A DNA stretch of 64,000 nucleotides from Streptomyces vietnamensis (lineage in GTDB: Bacteria; Actinomycetota; Actinomycetes; Streptomycetales; Streptomycetaceae). The first letter of the stretch is position 1, and the number at the start of each line of letters is the position of its first letter. The translations under genes were made by a program, and so were the position numbers. Below are positions 41,211-49,150 of the stretch, one piece after another. The DNA lies in contig NZ_CP010407.1 of assembly GCF_000830005.1 (NCBI RefSeq), positions 7,700,001 to 7,764,000 on the forward strand, in the 5' to 3' direction. A model generated the notes under the pieces. The model had not been told where the DNA came from. It saw nothing but the letters and a program-made list of their open reading frames with translations, and searched no databases.

Positions 41211-42686
41211 ATGGGGCCAGTTGACTCGCCCGCGCGTGATTCCGCAGCGCAAACGGGCCGTGATTCCGCAGCGCACGCGGGCATCGAACAGCACTCGATC
41301 GACTGGGTGCCCCTGTCCGAACGGCACGGCAAACCGTCGAACGTCGGAGCCATCTGGTTCGTCGGCAGCCTCAACCTCACCGGCCTGGCGACCGGCGTCG
41401 TGACGCTGTCCATGGGGGCCTCCCTCGTGTGGACGGTGGTCGCCACCGTGCTGGGCTCGCTCTTCGGCACGTTCTTCATGGCGTTCCACTCGGCCCAGGG
41501 GCCCCAGCTGGGCCTGCCCCAACTCGTGCAGTCCCGGCCGCAGTTCGGCTATCTGGGGGCCGCGCTCACCGTGTGGGTGTTCGCCCTGGTCAACTACGTG
41601 GCCTTCAACACGTCCGACGCCCTGCTGTCCGGCCAGGCCATGAACCTGCTCACCGGAGTGCCCAACACCCTCGGCTATCTCCTCGCCGCCGCGGTGGCGA
41701 CCGTGATCGCCCTCTTCGGGTACGAGTGGATCCACAAGCTCAACAAGTGGCTCACCTGGCCCTTCGTCGTGATCACCGCCGCCGTCACCGCCTCCGCCCT
41801 GTTCGGCGGAGGACTGCCGGACGACGCCTGGAACGCGGGACCGTTCGAGCTCGCTCCGTTCATGCTCGTGTTCGTCTTCGTCGCCGGCTTCCAGCTGGGC
41901 TGGGCACCGTACGTCTCGGACTACTCCCGCTACCTCAGACCCGACGTCCCCGTGCGCAGCACCTTCTGGTGGACCTACCTGCCCAGCGCGGTCTCCGGGA
42001 TCTGGGTCTTCGTCCTCGGTGCCGTGGTCTCGGCCGCGGCCCCCGAGGGCACGGACCCGGTCACGGCGCTGAAGCTGTCGGCGGACCGGCTGTTCGGCGG
42101 GTTCGGCACGGTCGCGGTCGTCGTCCTGCTGGTCGGGCTGCTCTCCATCATGGCGATCAACCAGTACGGCGGCAGCCTCACGATGATCTCCATCGTCGAC
42201 TCCTTCCGGCCGGTCAAGCCGACCCGGACCATCCGGATCGCCACCATCGGGATCATGCTGGCCGCCGTCGGGACGGTCTCCACCCTCGTCGGCATCGACC
42301 AGTTCAACTGGTTCTTCGCCAACGTGGTGGTGGTCCTGACGTACCTGTTCATCCCGTGGACGGCCATCAACCTCGTCGACTTCTTCTTCGTCCGGCGCGG
42401 CCAGTACGTCGTCAAGGAGATCTTCAACCCGCGCGGGATCTACGGCCGATGGGGCTGGCGCGGAAACCTCGCCTACCTGATCGGACTGGCCTGCATGGCC
42501 CCGTTCATGGTCATCACCGGCCTCTTCGTCGGGCCCGTCGCGGAGCGCCTCGGCGGCGTCGACTGCTCCGTCCTCGTCGGCCTGCCGGTGTCCGGAGGCC
42601 TCTACTGGGCCTTCGCCCGAAGCCTCGACCTGGCCACCGAACGCCGGATGGTCCGGGAGGAGGGGCTGCTGGACCCACTCCACTGA
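41211..42686 (+). CDS. NCS1 family permease (cytosine/purine/hydantoin type)
   Basis: A transporter of 491 residues with about 12 membrane helices. The segment SIDWVPLSERHGKPSNVGAIWF is the typical cytosolic entry, and NLTGLATGVVTLSMG is the first helix with its ligand-binding break. NCS1 carriers import nucleobases, hydantoins or allantoin with Na+ or H+. In this regulon a ureido or guanidino substrate is plausible but unproven. A short internal duplication near residue 10 encodes repeated DSAA. It shares its promoter with the third agmatine deiminase, 61 bases downstream. AGGAG precedes ATG 41211. Confidence 0.88.
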   Translation: MGPVDSPARDSAAQTGRDSAAHAGIEQHSIDWVPLSERHGKPSNVGAIWFVGSLNLTGLATGVVTLSMGASLVWTVVATVLGSLFGTFFMAFHSAQGPQLGLPQLVQSRPQFGYLGAALTVWVFALVNYVAFNTSDALLSGQAMNLLTGVPNTLGYLLAAAVATVIALFGYEWIHKLNKWLTWPFVVITAAVTASALFGGGLPDDAWNAGPFELAPFMLVFVFVAGFQLGWAPYVSDYSRYLRPDVPVRSTFWWTYLPSAVSGIWVFVLGAVVSAAAPEGTDPVTALKLSADRLFGGFGTVAVVVLLVGLLSIMAINQYGGSLTMISIVDSFRPVKPTRTIRIATIGIMLAAVGTVSTLVGIDQFNWFFANVVVVLTYLFIPWTAINLVDFFFVRRGQYVVKEIFNPRGIYGRWGWRGNLAYLIGLACMAPFMVITGLFVGPVAERLGGVDCSVLVGLPVSGGLYWAFARSLDLATERRMVREEGLLDPLH

Positions 42687-42747
42687 GCGGCATCCCGCCA
42701 GCAACCCGCGCCTGCACGTACAGAACCTTTGAGAGAAGGAGCACCAC

Positions 42748-43917
42748 GTGAAGACAGAGCACGACGGCGAACGCCCCGGCATCAGCCGCAGAACCCTGCT
42801 CGCCCGTACCGGAGCGGCCGCGGCCGCCCTGGCGGTGGGCCCCGTCCTCGGCGGCGTCCAGCCGGCCATGGCCGCGTCCTGGCGCGTCCCCGGTGAGGAC
42901 GAGTCGCACAGGCGGACCTGGATGGCCTGGCCGTCCAGCTACACGATCTGGGGCAACCTGCTGTCCAAGATCCAGGCGGACATCGCCAAGCTCGCCAAGG
43001 AGGTCGCGAAGTACGAGCCGGTCATCATGTGCGCGGACGGCTCCTCGGCCGCCTCGCAGGCCAGGACCGCGTGCGGATCCACCGTCACGGTCATCAGCTC
43101 CATCCCCGTCTCGGACTGCTGGATGCGGGACACCGGCCCGCTGTTCCGCATCGACGACGCCGGTGGTCTCGACGCCTTCGGCCTGAACTTCAACGCCTGG
43201 GGCGAGAACGCCACGACCTTCTACGGTCTGCCCGCCTCCGCCTACGACAAGGACCGCACGGTCGCGCCGAAGGTCGCCGCCTACGGCGGCGCCCCGTTCG
43301 CGAAGGCGTCCGTGGTCGGCGAGGGCGGCGGCATCGAGTACGACGGCGACGGCACCCTGATGGCCACCGAGAGCTGCTGGCTGAACGGCAACCGCAACCC
43401 CGGCAAGTCGCGCAGTCAGGTCGAGGCGGAGCTGCTGTCCCGCTTCGGCGCCTCGAAGATGATCTGGCTGCCCGGCGTCACCGGGCAGGACGTCACCGAC
43501 GGCCACATCGACGGAACCGCCCGCTACATCCGGCCCGGCGTGGTCATGGTGCAGCTGGCCGGGGCCGTACGCCCCGACGTCTGGACCGCCAACGCCCAGG
43601 CCATCCGCGACACCCTGGCCGCCGCGACCGACGCCAGGGGCCGCCGGCTCCAGGTCCTCACCATCGAAGGACCCGACACCCTGCCCCGTATCCAGGCGGG
43701 CAAGCGGGCCGAGTTCCTCAGCTCCTACATGAACTGGGCGGTGACCAACCAGGCGATCATCACCACCCAGTTCGGCGACACCGCCAAGGACGCGGCGGCC
43801 AAGTCGGCCATCGCCGCCGCCTACGGCCGCCCCGTCGTCCAGCTGAACCTCGACAACCTCTACGGCAACGGCGGCGGTGGCGCCCACTGCGTCACGATGC
43901 AGGAGCCCAACCGCTGA
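42748..43917 (+). CDS. Second Tat-exported agmatine deiminase family protein
   Basis: A protein of 389 residues from GTG 42748 with AAGGAG upstream. The twin-arginine signal is SRRTLLARTG followed by an alanine-rich hydrophobic stretch ending QPAMAAS. Motifs are SDCWMRDTGP, NAWGENA, GEGGGIEYDGDGTLM, NGNRNPGK, DVTDGHIDG and GGGGAHCVTMQ, with the nucleophile Cys381. It is about as far from the cytosolic enzyme as the 28-kb paralogue is and probably differs in substrate. A strong terminator follows and closes the regulon. Confidence 0.88.
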   Translation: MKTEHDGERPGISRRTLLARTGAAAAALAVGPVLGGVQPAMAASWRVPGEDESHRRTWMAWPSSYTIWGNLLSKIQADIAKLAKEVAKYEPVIMCADGSSAASQARTACGSTVTVISSIPVSDCWMRDTGPLFRIDDAGGLDAFGLNFNAWGENATTFYGLPASAYDKDRTVAPKVAAYGGAPFAKASVVGEGGGIEYDGDGTLMATESCWLNGNRNPGKSRSQVEAELLSRFGASKMIWLPGVTGQDVTDGHIDGTARYIRPGVVMVQLAGAVRPDVWTANAQAIRDTLAAATDARGRRLQVLTIEGPDTLPRIQAGKRAEFLSSYMNWAVTNQAIITTQFGDTAKDAAAKSAIAAAYGRPVVQLNLDNLYGNGGGGAHCVTMQEPNR

Positions 43918-43921
43918 GCCG

Positions 43922-43955
43922 CCGGCCCGGGTCCCGCCCACGGGACCCGGGCCGG
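43922..43955 (+). terminator. Terminator at the end of the agmatine block
   Basis: CCGGCCCGGGTCCCG (43922-43936) pairs perfectly with CGGGACCCGGGCCGG (43941-43955), loop CCCA. Confidence 0.75.
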
Positions 43956-43985
43956 AGCGCGCACGGAGACCGGACGAATCCAGGT

Positions 43986-44034
43986 GCGACAGATATAACT
44001 GTCGCTCCCTATGGTCGACAGCTATATTTGTCGC
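43986..44034 (+). promoter_or_regulatory. Double operator with leaderless promoter before the HTH-like gene
   Basis: Two 20-bp inverted repeats occur: GCGACAGATATAACTGTCGC (43986-44005) and TCGACAGCTATATTTGTCGC (44015-44034), centres 29 bp apart. The second holds a TATATT -10 (44024-44029) and ends directly at ATG 44035. A repressor on it would block a leaderless transcript. The encoded protein is the likely binder. Confidence 0.6.
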
Positions 44035-44661
44035 ATGAGTGATGTGACTGGGATCCCGACTCCCGACAAGAGCGACGACGACTTCTGGAACGCCGTCTCG
44101 AACCTGGTGGAGCCCCCCTGGAACGAGCCCACCCCGGACGACGCGGGCACCATGGACGAGCGGGTCCTCGACGCGGTCCGCGCCCTGGCCGAACGCATCT
44201 CGACCCGCGCGCTGGCCTACAGCGCCGCCGGCAAGTCCTTCGACCCCGTCCTCATGGCGGCGCCCGACGTGCAGCTGGCACTACTGCGGGCCCTGTACGA
44301 GGCCAAACTCTCCGTCGACCGGCTGGCGGAGAGCGCCGCCACCGTCGCCGGCCGCAGCGGGGCGAACTACGCCCAGCTCGGTGCCGCCTGGGGCGGCATC
44401 AAGCGCCAGTCCGCCCGCCTCAAGTGGCCCCACGCCGTGGTGCGGAAGTCCGCCAGGGAGTCCATCCCGCTCCAGTACGCGGGTGGTACCGCCGTCGTGC
44501 ACCACGATGCCGACGCCGACGCCTGGTGGTTCACCGCCACCGCCGCGGACCGGCGGGAAATGGAGTCCGAGCCCGTCCACGGCACCTACGCCGAGGCCAT
44601 CGCAGGAGCCACCGAATTCCTCCTCGCACACGCCCTGCCCGAAGGGCAGCCGCCCGCGTGA
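44035..44661 (+). CDS. HTH-like protein of unknown function
   Basis: A protein of 208 residues not assigned to a named family. Residues 90-130 contain a helical stretch with ANYAQLGAAWGGIKRQSARLKWP, resembling the HTH of small actinobacterial regulators. The C-terminal 60 residues (AVVHHDADADAWWFTATAAD) look like a small beta domain with repeated Asp and His. ATG 44035 is taken as the start because the -10 is six bases upstream. Autoregulation through the double operator is inferred. Confidence 0.6.
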   Translation: MSDVTGIPTPDKSDDDFWNAVSNLVEPPWNEPTPDDAGTMDERVLDAVRALAERISTRALAYSAAGKSFDPVLMAAPDVQLALLRALYEAKLSVDRLAESAATVAGRSGANYAQLGAAWGGIKRQSARLKWPHAVVRKSARESIPLQYAGGTAVVHHDADADAWWFTATAADRREMESEPVHGTYAEAIAGATEFLLAHALPEGQPPA

Positions 44662-44680
44662 CCACCGGCCCGCCCCGTCC

Positions 44681-44752
44681 GCCGGGCGGGCCCCGTTCGC
44701 CGGGCGGGCCCCGTTCGCCGGGCGGGCCCAGTTCGCCGGACGGGCTCCGTCC
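44681..44752 (+). repeat. Four 18-bp tandem repeats between two genes
   Basis: GCCGGGCGGGCCCCGTTC occurs at 44681 and 44699, with one mismatch at 44717 and several at 44735. The array lies just after the HTH-like gene and can fold into GC-rich hairpins, so it may act as a terminator-like spacer. Confidence 0.85.
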
Positions 44753-44824
44753 GGCGGCGGCGCGAGGACCGTCGATCGGCCCCGCACCCCGGCGAGAGGG
44801 CGTCGGACGTGGCAGAGTTGAGCC

Positions 44825-45559
44825 ATGTGCGGCCGTTACACCTCGACTCGCAGTCCTGAGGACCTCACCCAGCTCTTCCAGGTCACCGACTGGCGCCCCG
44901 AAGAGACACTGGCGCCCAGCTGGAACGTCGCGCCGACCAACGAGGTCTACGCGGTCCTCGAACGCGCCGGGCGGGACGACGGCGACGAGGTGCGCCGTGA
45001 GCTGCGGACCCTGCGGTGGGGCCTGGTGCCGTCCTGGGCGAAGGACCCGACGATCGGCTCCCGGATGATCAACGCCCGGGTCGAGACCGTGCACGAGAAG
45101 CCCGCCTACCGACGCGCCTTCGCCAAGCGCCGCTGCCTGCTGCCGGCCGACGGCTTCTACGAATGGGACCCGGTGAAGGACGAGGCGACGGGCAAGACCC
45201 GCAAGCAGCCGTACTTCATCCACCCCGCCGACGGCCAGGTGATGGCCATGGCGGGCCTGTACGAGTACTGGCGCAACCCCGACGTCACGAGCGACGACGA
45301 CCCCGACGCCTGGCTGACGACCTGCACGATCATCACCACCGAGGCCACCGACGCGGCCGGCCGCGTCCACCCCCGCATGCCGCTCGCCCTCGCCCCGGAC
45401 CACTACGACGCCTGGCTCGACCCCCACCACCAGGACGTCGAGGACCTCCGCGCCCTGCTCACCAGCCCCGCGGACGGCCGACTCGACGCCCGCCCCGTCT
45501 CCACGGCCGTCAACAACGTCCGCAACAACGGAGCCCACCTCATCGAAGCGGCCCCCTGA
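44825..45559 (+). CDS. SRAP domain protein (YedK/HMCES-like abasic-site sensor)
   Basis: A protein of 244 residues of the SOS response-associated peptidase family. Cys2 (MCGRYTS) is the residue that crosslinks to abasic sites after Met removal. NVAPTN, WGLVPSWAKD, NARVETV, the glutamate in ADGFYEW and the histidine in VHPRMPLAL complete the active site. It protects abasic sites in single-stranded DNA by a covalent link. The gene stands alone between the repeat array and a convergent ABC operon. Confidence 0.93.
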   Translation: MCGRYTSTRSPEDLTQLFQVTDWRPEETLAPSWNVAPTNEVYAVLERAGRDDGDEVRRELRTLRWGLVPSWAKDPTIGSRMINARVETVHEKPAYRRAFAKRRCLLPADGFYEWDPVKDEATGKTRKQPYFIHPADGQVMAMAGLYEYWRNPDVTSDDDPDAWLTTCTIITTEATDAAGRVHPRMPLALAPDHYDAWLDPHHQDVEDLRALLTSPADGRLDARPVSTAVNNVRNNGAHLIEAAP

Positions 45560-45644
45560 CCGGACCGCCGCTGGAGACGCCTCGTCGCCGCCGGCCTCGC
45601 GGCCCAGGCGGCCGGGGCGCTCGACGACGACGGGGTGGCTGCTC

Positions 45645-46430
45645 CTACTTGGGGTCTCGGTTGAACACCGACTTGGACCAGAAGTAGCCGAGGGTGGTCA
45701 GGGCGAGGCACCAGGCGAGGGCGAGCCAGCCGTTGTGGCCGATCTCGGTGCCGAGGAGCAGGCCGCGGAGGGTTTCGATGGCCGGGGTGAAGGGCTGGTA
45801 CTCGGCGATCGGCTGGAACCAGCCGGGCATCTGGTCGACCGGGACGAAGGTGCTGGAGATCAGCGGCAGGAAGGTCAGCGGCAGCGCGTTGTTGCTGGCG
45901 GCCTCGGCGTTCGGGCTGACCATGCCCATGCCGATGGCGATCCAGGTCAGGGCCGTGGCGAAGAGGACCAGGAGGCCGAAGGCCGCGAGCCATTCCAGCG
46001 CCGTGGCGTCGACGGAGCGGAAGCCGATGGCGACGCCGACCGCACCGACGAAGACGACGCTGATGACCGACTGGAGCACGCTGCCGATGACGTGGCCGGT
46101 GATGACCGAGCCGCGGTGGATGGCCATGGTGCGGAAGCGGGCGATGATGCCCTCCGTCATGTCGTTGGAGACGGAGACCGCCGTGCCGACGGTCGTGGTT
46201 CCGATCGTCATCAGGAGCAGGCCGGGGACGATGTAGGCGATGTAGTCGGAGCGGTCCCCGCCGCCCATGCCCGCGCTCATCGTGTCGCCGAAGACGTAGA
46301 CGAACAGGAGCAGGAGCATGATCGGGGTCAGGAGGAGGTTCAGGGTCAGGGAGGGATAGCGCCTGGCGTGCAGGAGGTTGCGGCGCAGCATCGTCGACGT
46401 GTCGCGGGCGGCGAGGGAGAGCGAACTCAT
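45645..46430 (-). CDS. ABC-2 type transporter permease (DrrB-like)
   Basis: A membrane protein of 261 residues with six helices. The N-terminal stretch MLRRNLLHARRYPSLTLNLLLTPI is the usual amphipathic entry, and DMTEGIIARFRTMAIHRG is the coupling helix. It works with the ATPase encoded upstream as an exporter of drugs, lipids or peptides. The start overlaps the ATPase stop by four bases. Confidence 0.9.
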   Translation of the reverse strand: MSSLSLAARDTSTMLRRNLLHARRYPSLTLNLLLTPIMLLLLFVYVFGDTMSAGMGGGDRSDYIAYIVPGLLLMTIGTTTVGTAVSVSNDMTEGIIARFRTMAIHRGSVITGHVIGSVLQSVISVVFVGAVGVAIGFRSVDATALEWLAAFGLLVLFATALTWIAIGMGMVSPNAEAASNNALPLTFLPLISSTFVPVDQMPGWFQPIAEYQPFTPAIETLRGLLLGTEIGHNGWLALAWCLALTTLGYFWSKSVFNRDPK

Positions 46431-47422
46431 CGGACAGCCTCCTTCGGCTGGGCGGTGGCGGTGAGGGCGAAGAAGACGTCGTCCAGGTCCGGGGTGTGCA
46501 GGGTCAGTTCGTCCGCCTCGATGTCTGCGGAGTCCAACCAGTCGAGGACGGAACGCAGTTCGCGCTGAGTGCCGTTGCTGGGGAGTTGGAGGGCGAGGGC
46601 CTCGTCGTCCCTCGCGGCGCCGGTGAGTGCGGTGGCGGCGGCGCGGTAGGCGTCGGGGTCCGTGAAGCGGAGGCGGATGTGGCCGCCGGGGATCAGGCGC
46701 TTGAGTTCCTCCGCCGTGCCCTCCGCCGCGATCTTGCCGTTGTTCAGGACCGCGATGCGGTCGGCGAGCTGGTCGGCCTCCTCCAGGTACTGGGTGGTGA
46801 GGAAGACCGTCACCCCGTCGGAGACCAGCTCGCGGATGATCTGCCACATGTTGTGCCGGGAGCGCGGGTCCAGGCCGGTGGTCGGCTCGTCGAGGAAGAT
46901 GATCCGCGGGCTGCCGACCAGGGTCATCGCGATGTCCAGGCGGCGTTTCATGCCGCCGGAGTACGTGGAGGCCGGCTTCTTGGCCGCCTCCGTGAGGTCG
47001 AAGCGCTCCAGGAGTTCGGCGGTGACCCGGCGGCCCTCCTGCTTGGAGAGGTGGTTCAGGTCGGCCATCAGGAGCATGTTCTCCTCGCCCGTGATCAGGC
47101 CGTCGACCGCGGAGAACTGGCCCGTCACGCCGATCGCGGCCCGGACGGACTGTGCTTCGGCCGTGAGGTCGTGGCCCGCCACCCGGGCCTGGCCGCCGTC
47201 GGCGGTGATGAGGGTGGACAGGATCTTCACGGCGGTCGTCTTGCCCGCGCCGTTCGGGCCGAGCAGGGCGAAGATCGAGCCCTCCGGGATGTGCAGGTCG
47301 ATGCCGTCGAGGACGACCTTGTCGCCGTAGGACTTGCGCAGGCCGACGGCGGAGACGGCGGCCGGGGACGGACGGCCGTCCGCCTGACTGGGCATGGGCA
47401 TGGGCATGACAGAAGAAGGCAT
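46427..47422 (-). CDS. ABC exporter ATPase (DrrA-like)
   Basis: A protein of 331 residues with Walker A LLGPNGAGKTTAVK near 55, signature TYSGGMKRRLD, Walker B RIIFLDEPTTGLD and the DrrA C-terminal domain (DIEADELTLHTPDLDDVFFAL). An unusual MPMPMP tail begins the protein. AGGAGG lies before ATG 47422. The substrate is unknown; the upstream RHH regulator and DUF4097 protein are usual companions of this exporter type in streptomycetes. Confidence 0.92.
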   Translation of the reverse strand: MPSSVMPMPMPSQADGRPSPAAVSAVGLRKSYGDKVVLDGIDLHIPEGSIFALLGPNGAGKTTAVKILSTLITADGGQARVAGHDLTAEAQSVRAAIGVTGQFSAVDGLITGEENMLLMADLNHLSKQEGRRVTAELLERFDLTEAAKKPASTYSGGMKRRLDIAMTLVGSPRIIFLDEPTTGLDPRSRHNMWQIIRELVSDGVTVFLTTQYLEEADQLADRIAVLNNGKIAAEGTAEELKRLIPGGHIRLRFTDPDAYRAAATALTGAARDDEALALQLPSNGTQRELRSVLDWLDSADIEADELTLHTPDLDDVFFALTATAQPKEAVR

Positions 47423-47483
47423 GGGGCCCTCCTGATGAAGGGTGAAGGGTGAGGGGGAGAGGGGGCTTTTCGGGTGGCGGTGC

Positions 47484-48326
47484 TCAGGCCTTGGCGCGGC
47501 GGATGTCGATGTTGCCCCAGTTGGACCGCGCGCGGATCTTGACGGTCTCCTCGGTCTCCTCCGGGGCCTCGGACGCGGACAGCGTGTTCCGTACGTGCCC
47601 GCGGTTGGAGTTGACGTCCAGCCAGGCGGCGGTGCCCGAGCGGATGCCGATCTCGATGGAGCCGTTGGAGGTCTCCAGCTGGATCTCGCCGCGGCAGACC
47701 TCGGCGATGCGAAGGGCACCGTTGGTGGAGGTGCCGGTGACCGACGACTCGGCGCGCGCGATGTCGATGCTGCCGTTGGCGCCGCTGACGCGCAGTTCGC
47801 CGGTCACGGTGCCGACGGTCGTGGCGCCGTGCGAGTTCTTCAGGACGGCGTGGCCGTCGACGGTGCCGACGCGCAGGTTGCCGGTGCTGCTGGTGATCTC
47901 GGCCGTGCCCTCGACCCGTTCCACGGTGGTCTGGCCGTGCGACGCGGTCAGGTGCAGCGGGCCGGTGGTGTCGAGGCGGACGTCGCCGGCCGAGGTCTTC
48001 ACGCGGACCTCGCCGAGCCGGCCCTCGCCGATCAGGGCGGACGCGGCGCCGGTCATGTCGATCCGCGACCCGGTGGGCAGTTCCACCGTCACGTCGACCG
48101 TGCCGCCGCGCCCCAGCAGATTGGCCTTGGGCGTGGTGACGGTCAGGGCGCCGCCGGTGCAGGTGACCTCGGTCTGGTCGGCGGCCCGTACGTCCAGGTC
48201 CTTCTTGGGGTTGCGGGGCCGCACCTCGACGACGGTGTCGAGGCGGTCGCTCGCGACGAACTGGAGGGAGCCGGCGTAGACGTAGGCGGTGACCGAGATC
48301 GGTGCGGGAGTGTCGAAAGAAGGCAT
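47484..48326 (-). CDS. DUF4097 family beta-helix repeat protein
   Basis: A protein of 280 residues built of short beta repeats with alternating serine, glycine and asparagine turns (for example TSAGDVRLDTTG, SSTGNLRVGTVDG, ANGSIDIARAES, TSNGSIEIGIRSG). There is no signal peptide or membrane segment, so it is probably cytosolic. The fold is that of a beta-helix and is known in proteins called putative adhesins. Its role in this exporter operon is unknown. Confidence 0.85.
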   Translation of the reverse strand: MPSFDTPAPISVTAYVYAGSLQFVASDRLDTVVEVRPRNPKKDLDVRAADQTEVTCTGGALTVTTPKANLLGRGGTVDVTVELPTGSRIDMTGAASALIGEGRLGEVRVKTSAGDVRLDTTGPLHLTASHGQTTVERVEGTAEITSSTGNLRVGTVDGHAVLKNSHGATTVGTVTGELRVSGANGSIDIARAESSVTGTSTNGALRIAEVCRGEIQLETSNGSIEIGIRSGTAAWLDVNSNRGHVRNTLSASEAPEETEETVKIRARSNWGNIDIRRAKA

Positions 48327-48422
48327 GGCTGTCCCGTCCTCTTGAGTCTTCAGGTCGTCCCCGCAGGTGGGACGTGGTGTGGGTGAAGTGGTGCGGGTGA
48401 GATGGTGCGAGCGGAGGCGCGG

Positions 48423-48938
48423 TCAGCGCACCCAGCCCGTGATGCTCTGTCCGACGGTCTGGGACTTCTCCGGCGTACGCGGCCGGGTGCCGCCGCCGAC
48501 CGCGGCCGACACGGCCCGCACCAGCCAGGCGTTGACCGACAGGCCCTCGCGGGCCGCGGCCTCCTCGGCGCGGGTCTTGAGGTGGGCCGGCAGGCGCAGA
48601 TTGACGCGGGCGGTGCCGCCCTCGTCGCCCTCGGCGAGAGCCGGGGCCGGAAGCGGTTCGGTGGCGGCCTCCGGCTCCGCGGGGGCGCCGCCCGTGGGCG
48701 GGAGCGTCACCACGAAGTCGGGGTCGAGGCCCCGGAGCCGTACGTCGACCGAACCGGGGGCGAGTTCACGGGTGATCTCGTCCGTCGCGGCGGAGAGCAC
48801 GTTGAGCATGGTCAGCCGGGCGGCCGACTCCAGGGGGGCGGTGAGCCGCTCGGCCAGCTCGCGTGCCTCTTCGCCGCCGGCTTCGGCGGCCACCGCGAGT
48901 TCGCGGCGGAGGGTGTCGACATACGGGGTGAGGTCCAT
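48423..48938 (-). CDS. Ribbon-helix-helix (HicB/Arc-like) regulator
   Basis: A protein of 171 residues. The C-terminal part is the RHH domain (ARVNLRLPAHLKTRAEEAAAREGLSVNAWLVRAV in short pieces), preceded by a Pro/Ala-rich linker and a helical N-terminus (VDTLRRELAVAAEAGGEEARELAERL). No HicA-type toxin lies nearby, so it is better seen as a regulator than an antitoxin. The in-frame extension upstream of ATG 48938 runs through the palindrome cluster and is not taken as coding. It probably binds those TGGCGCCA sites. Confidence 0.8.
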   Translation of the reverse strand: MDLTPYVDTLRRELAVAAEAGGEEARELAERLTAPLESAARLTMLNVLSAATDEITRELAPGSVDVRLRGLDPDFVVTLPPTGGAPAEPEAATEPLPAPALAEGDEGGTARVNLRLPAHLKTRAEEAAAREGLSVNAWLVRAVSAAVGGGTRPRTPEKSQTVGQSITGWVR

Positions 48939-48947
48939 GACGTCATC

Positions 48948-49145
48948 ATGGCACCACTCTGGCGCCATGTGCAAGCGTTGGACTGGGGTCGATGTGGCGC
49001 CATCCGTTCGTGGCCGCTCTGACCTGCGTAAACGTGACGATGTCTTGCTGGATGGCTGTGGTGTCACGAGTGCGTGACTGCTGCCGGTGACGCGAAATGG
49101 CGCCACATGGCACCGGATGGTGTCATGTGGCGCCACGATGGCGCG
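48948..49145. promoter_or_regulatory. Cluster of TGGCGCCA palindromes upstream of the RHH gene
   Basis: Perfect TGGCGCCA occurs at 48960, 48995, 49098 and 49128, and related TGGCACC half-matches at 48949 and 49108. Multiple close palindromes fit cooperative binding by an RHH protein. The next CDS on the minus strand ends at 49151, so the cluster marks the operon's control region. Confidence 0.65.
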
Positions 49146-49150
49146 TCAGC

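Noticed and set aside
27244..43917. Horizontally acquired island
   Set aside because: Base and codon use look like the flanks and I see no integrase, att repeats, tRNA or insertion sequence.
48423..48938. HicAB toxin-antitoxin module
   Set aside because: No small HicA-like gene lies on either side; neighbours are DUF4097 and exporter genes.
48939..49136. N-terminal extension of the RHH protein
   Set aside because: It is encoded by the palindrome cluster and has no domain; ATG 48938 gives a normal protein.
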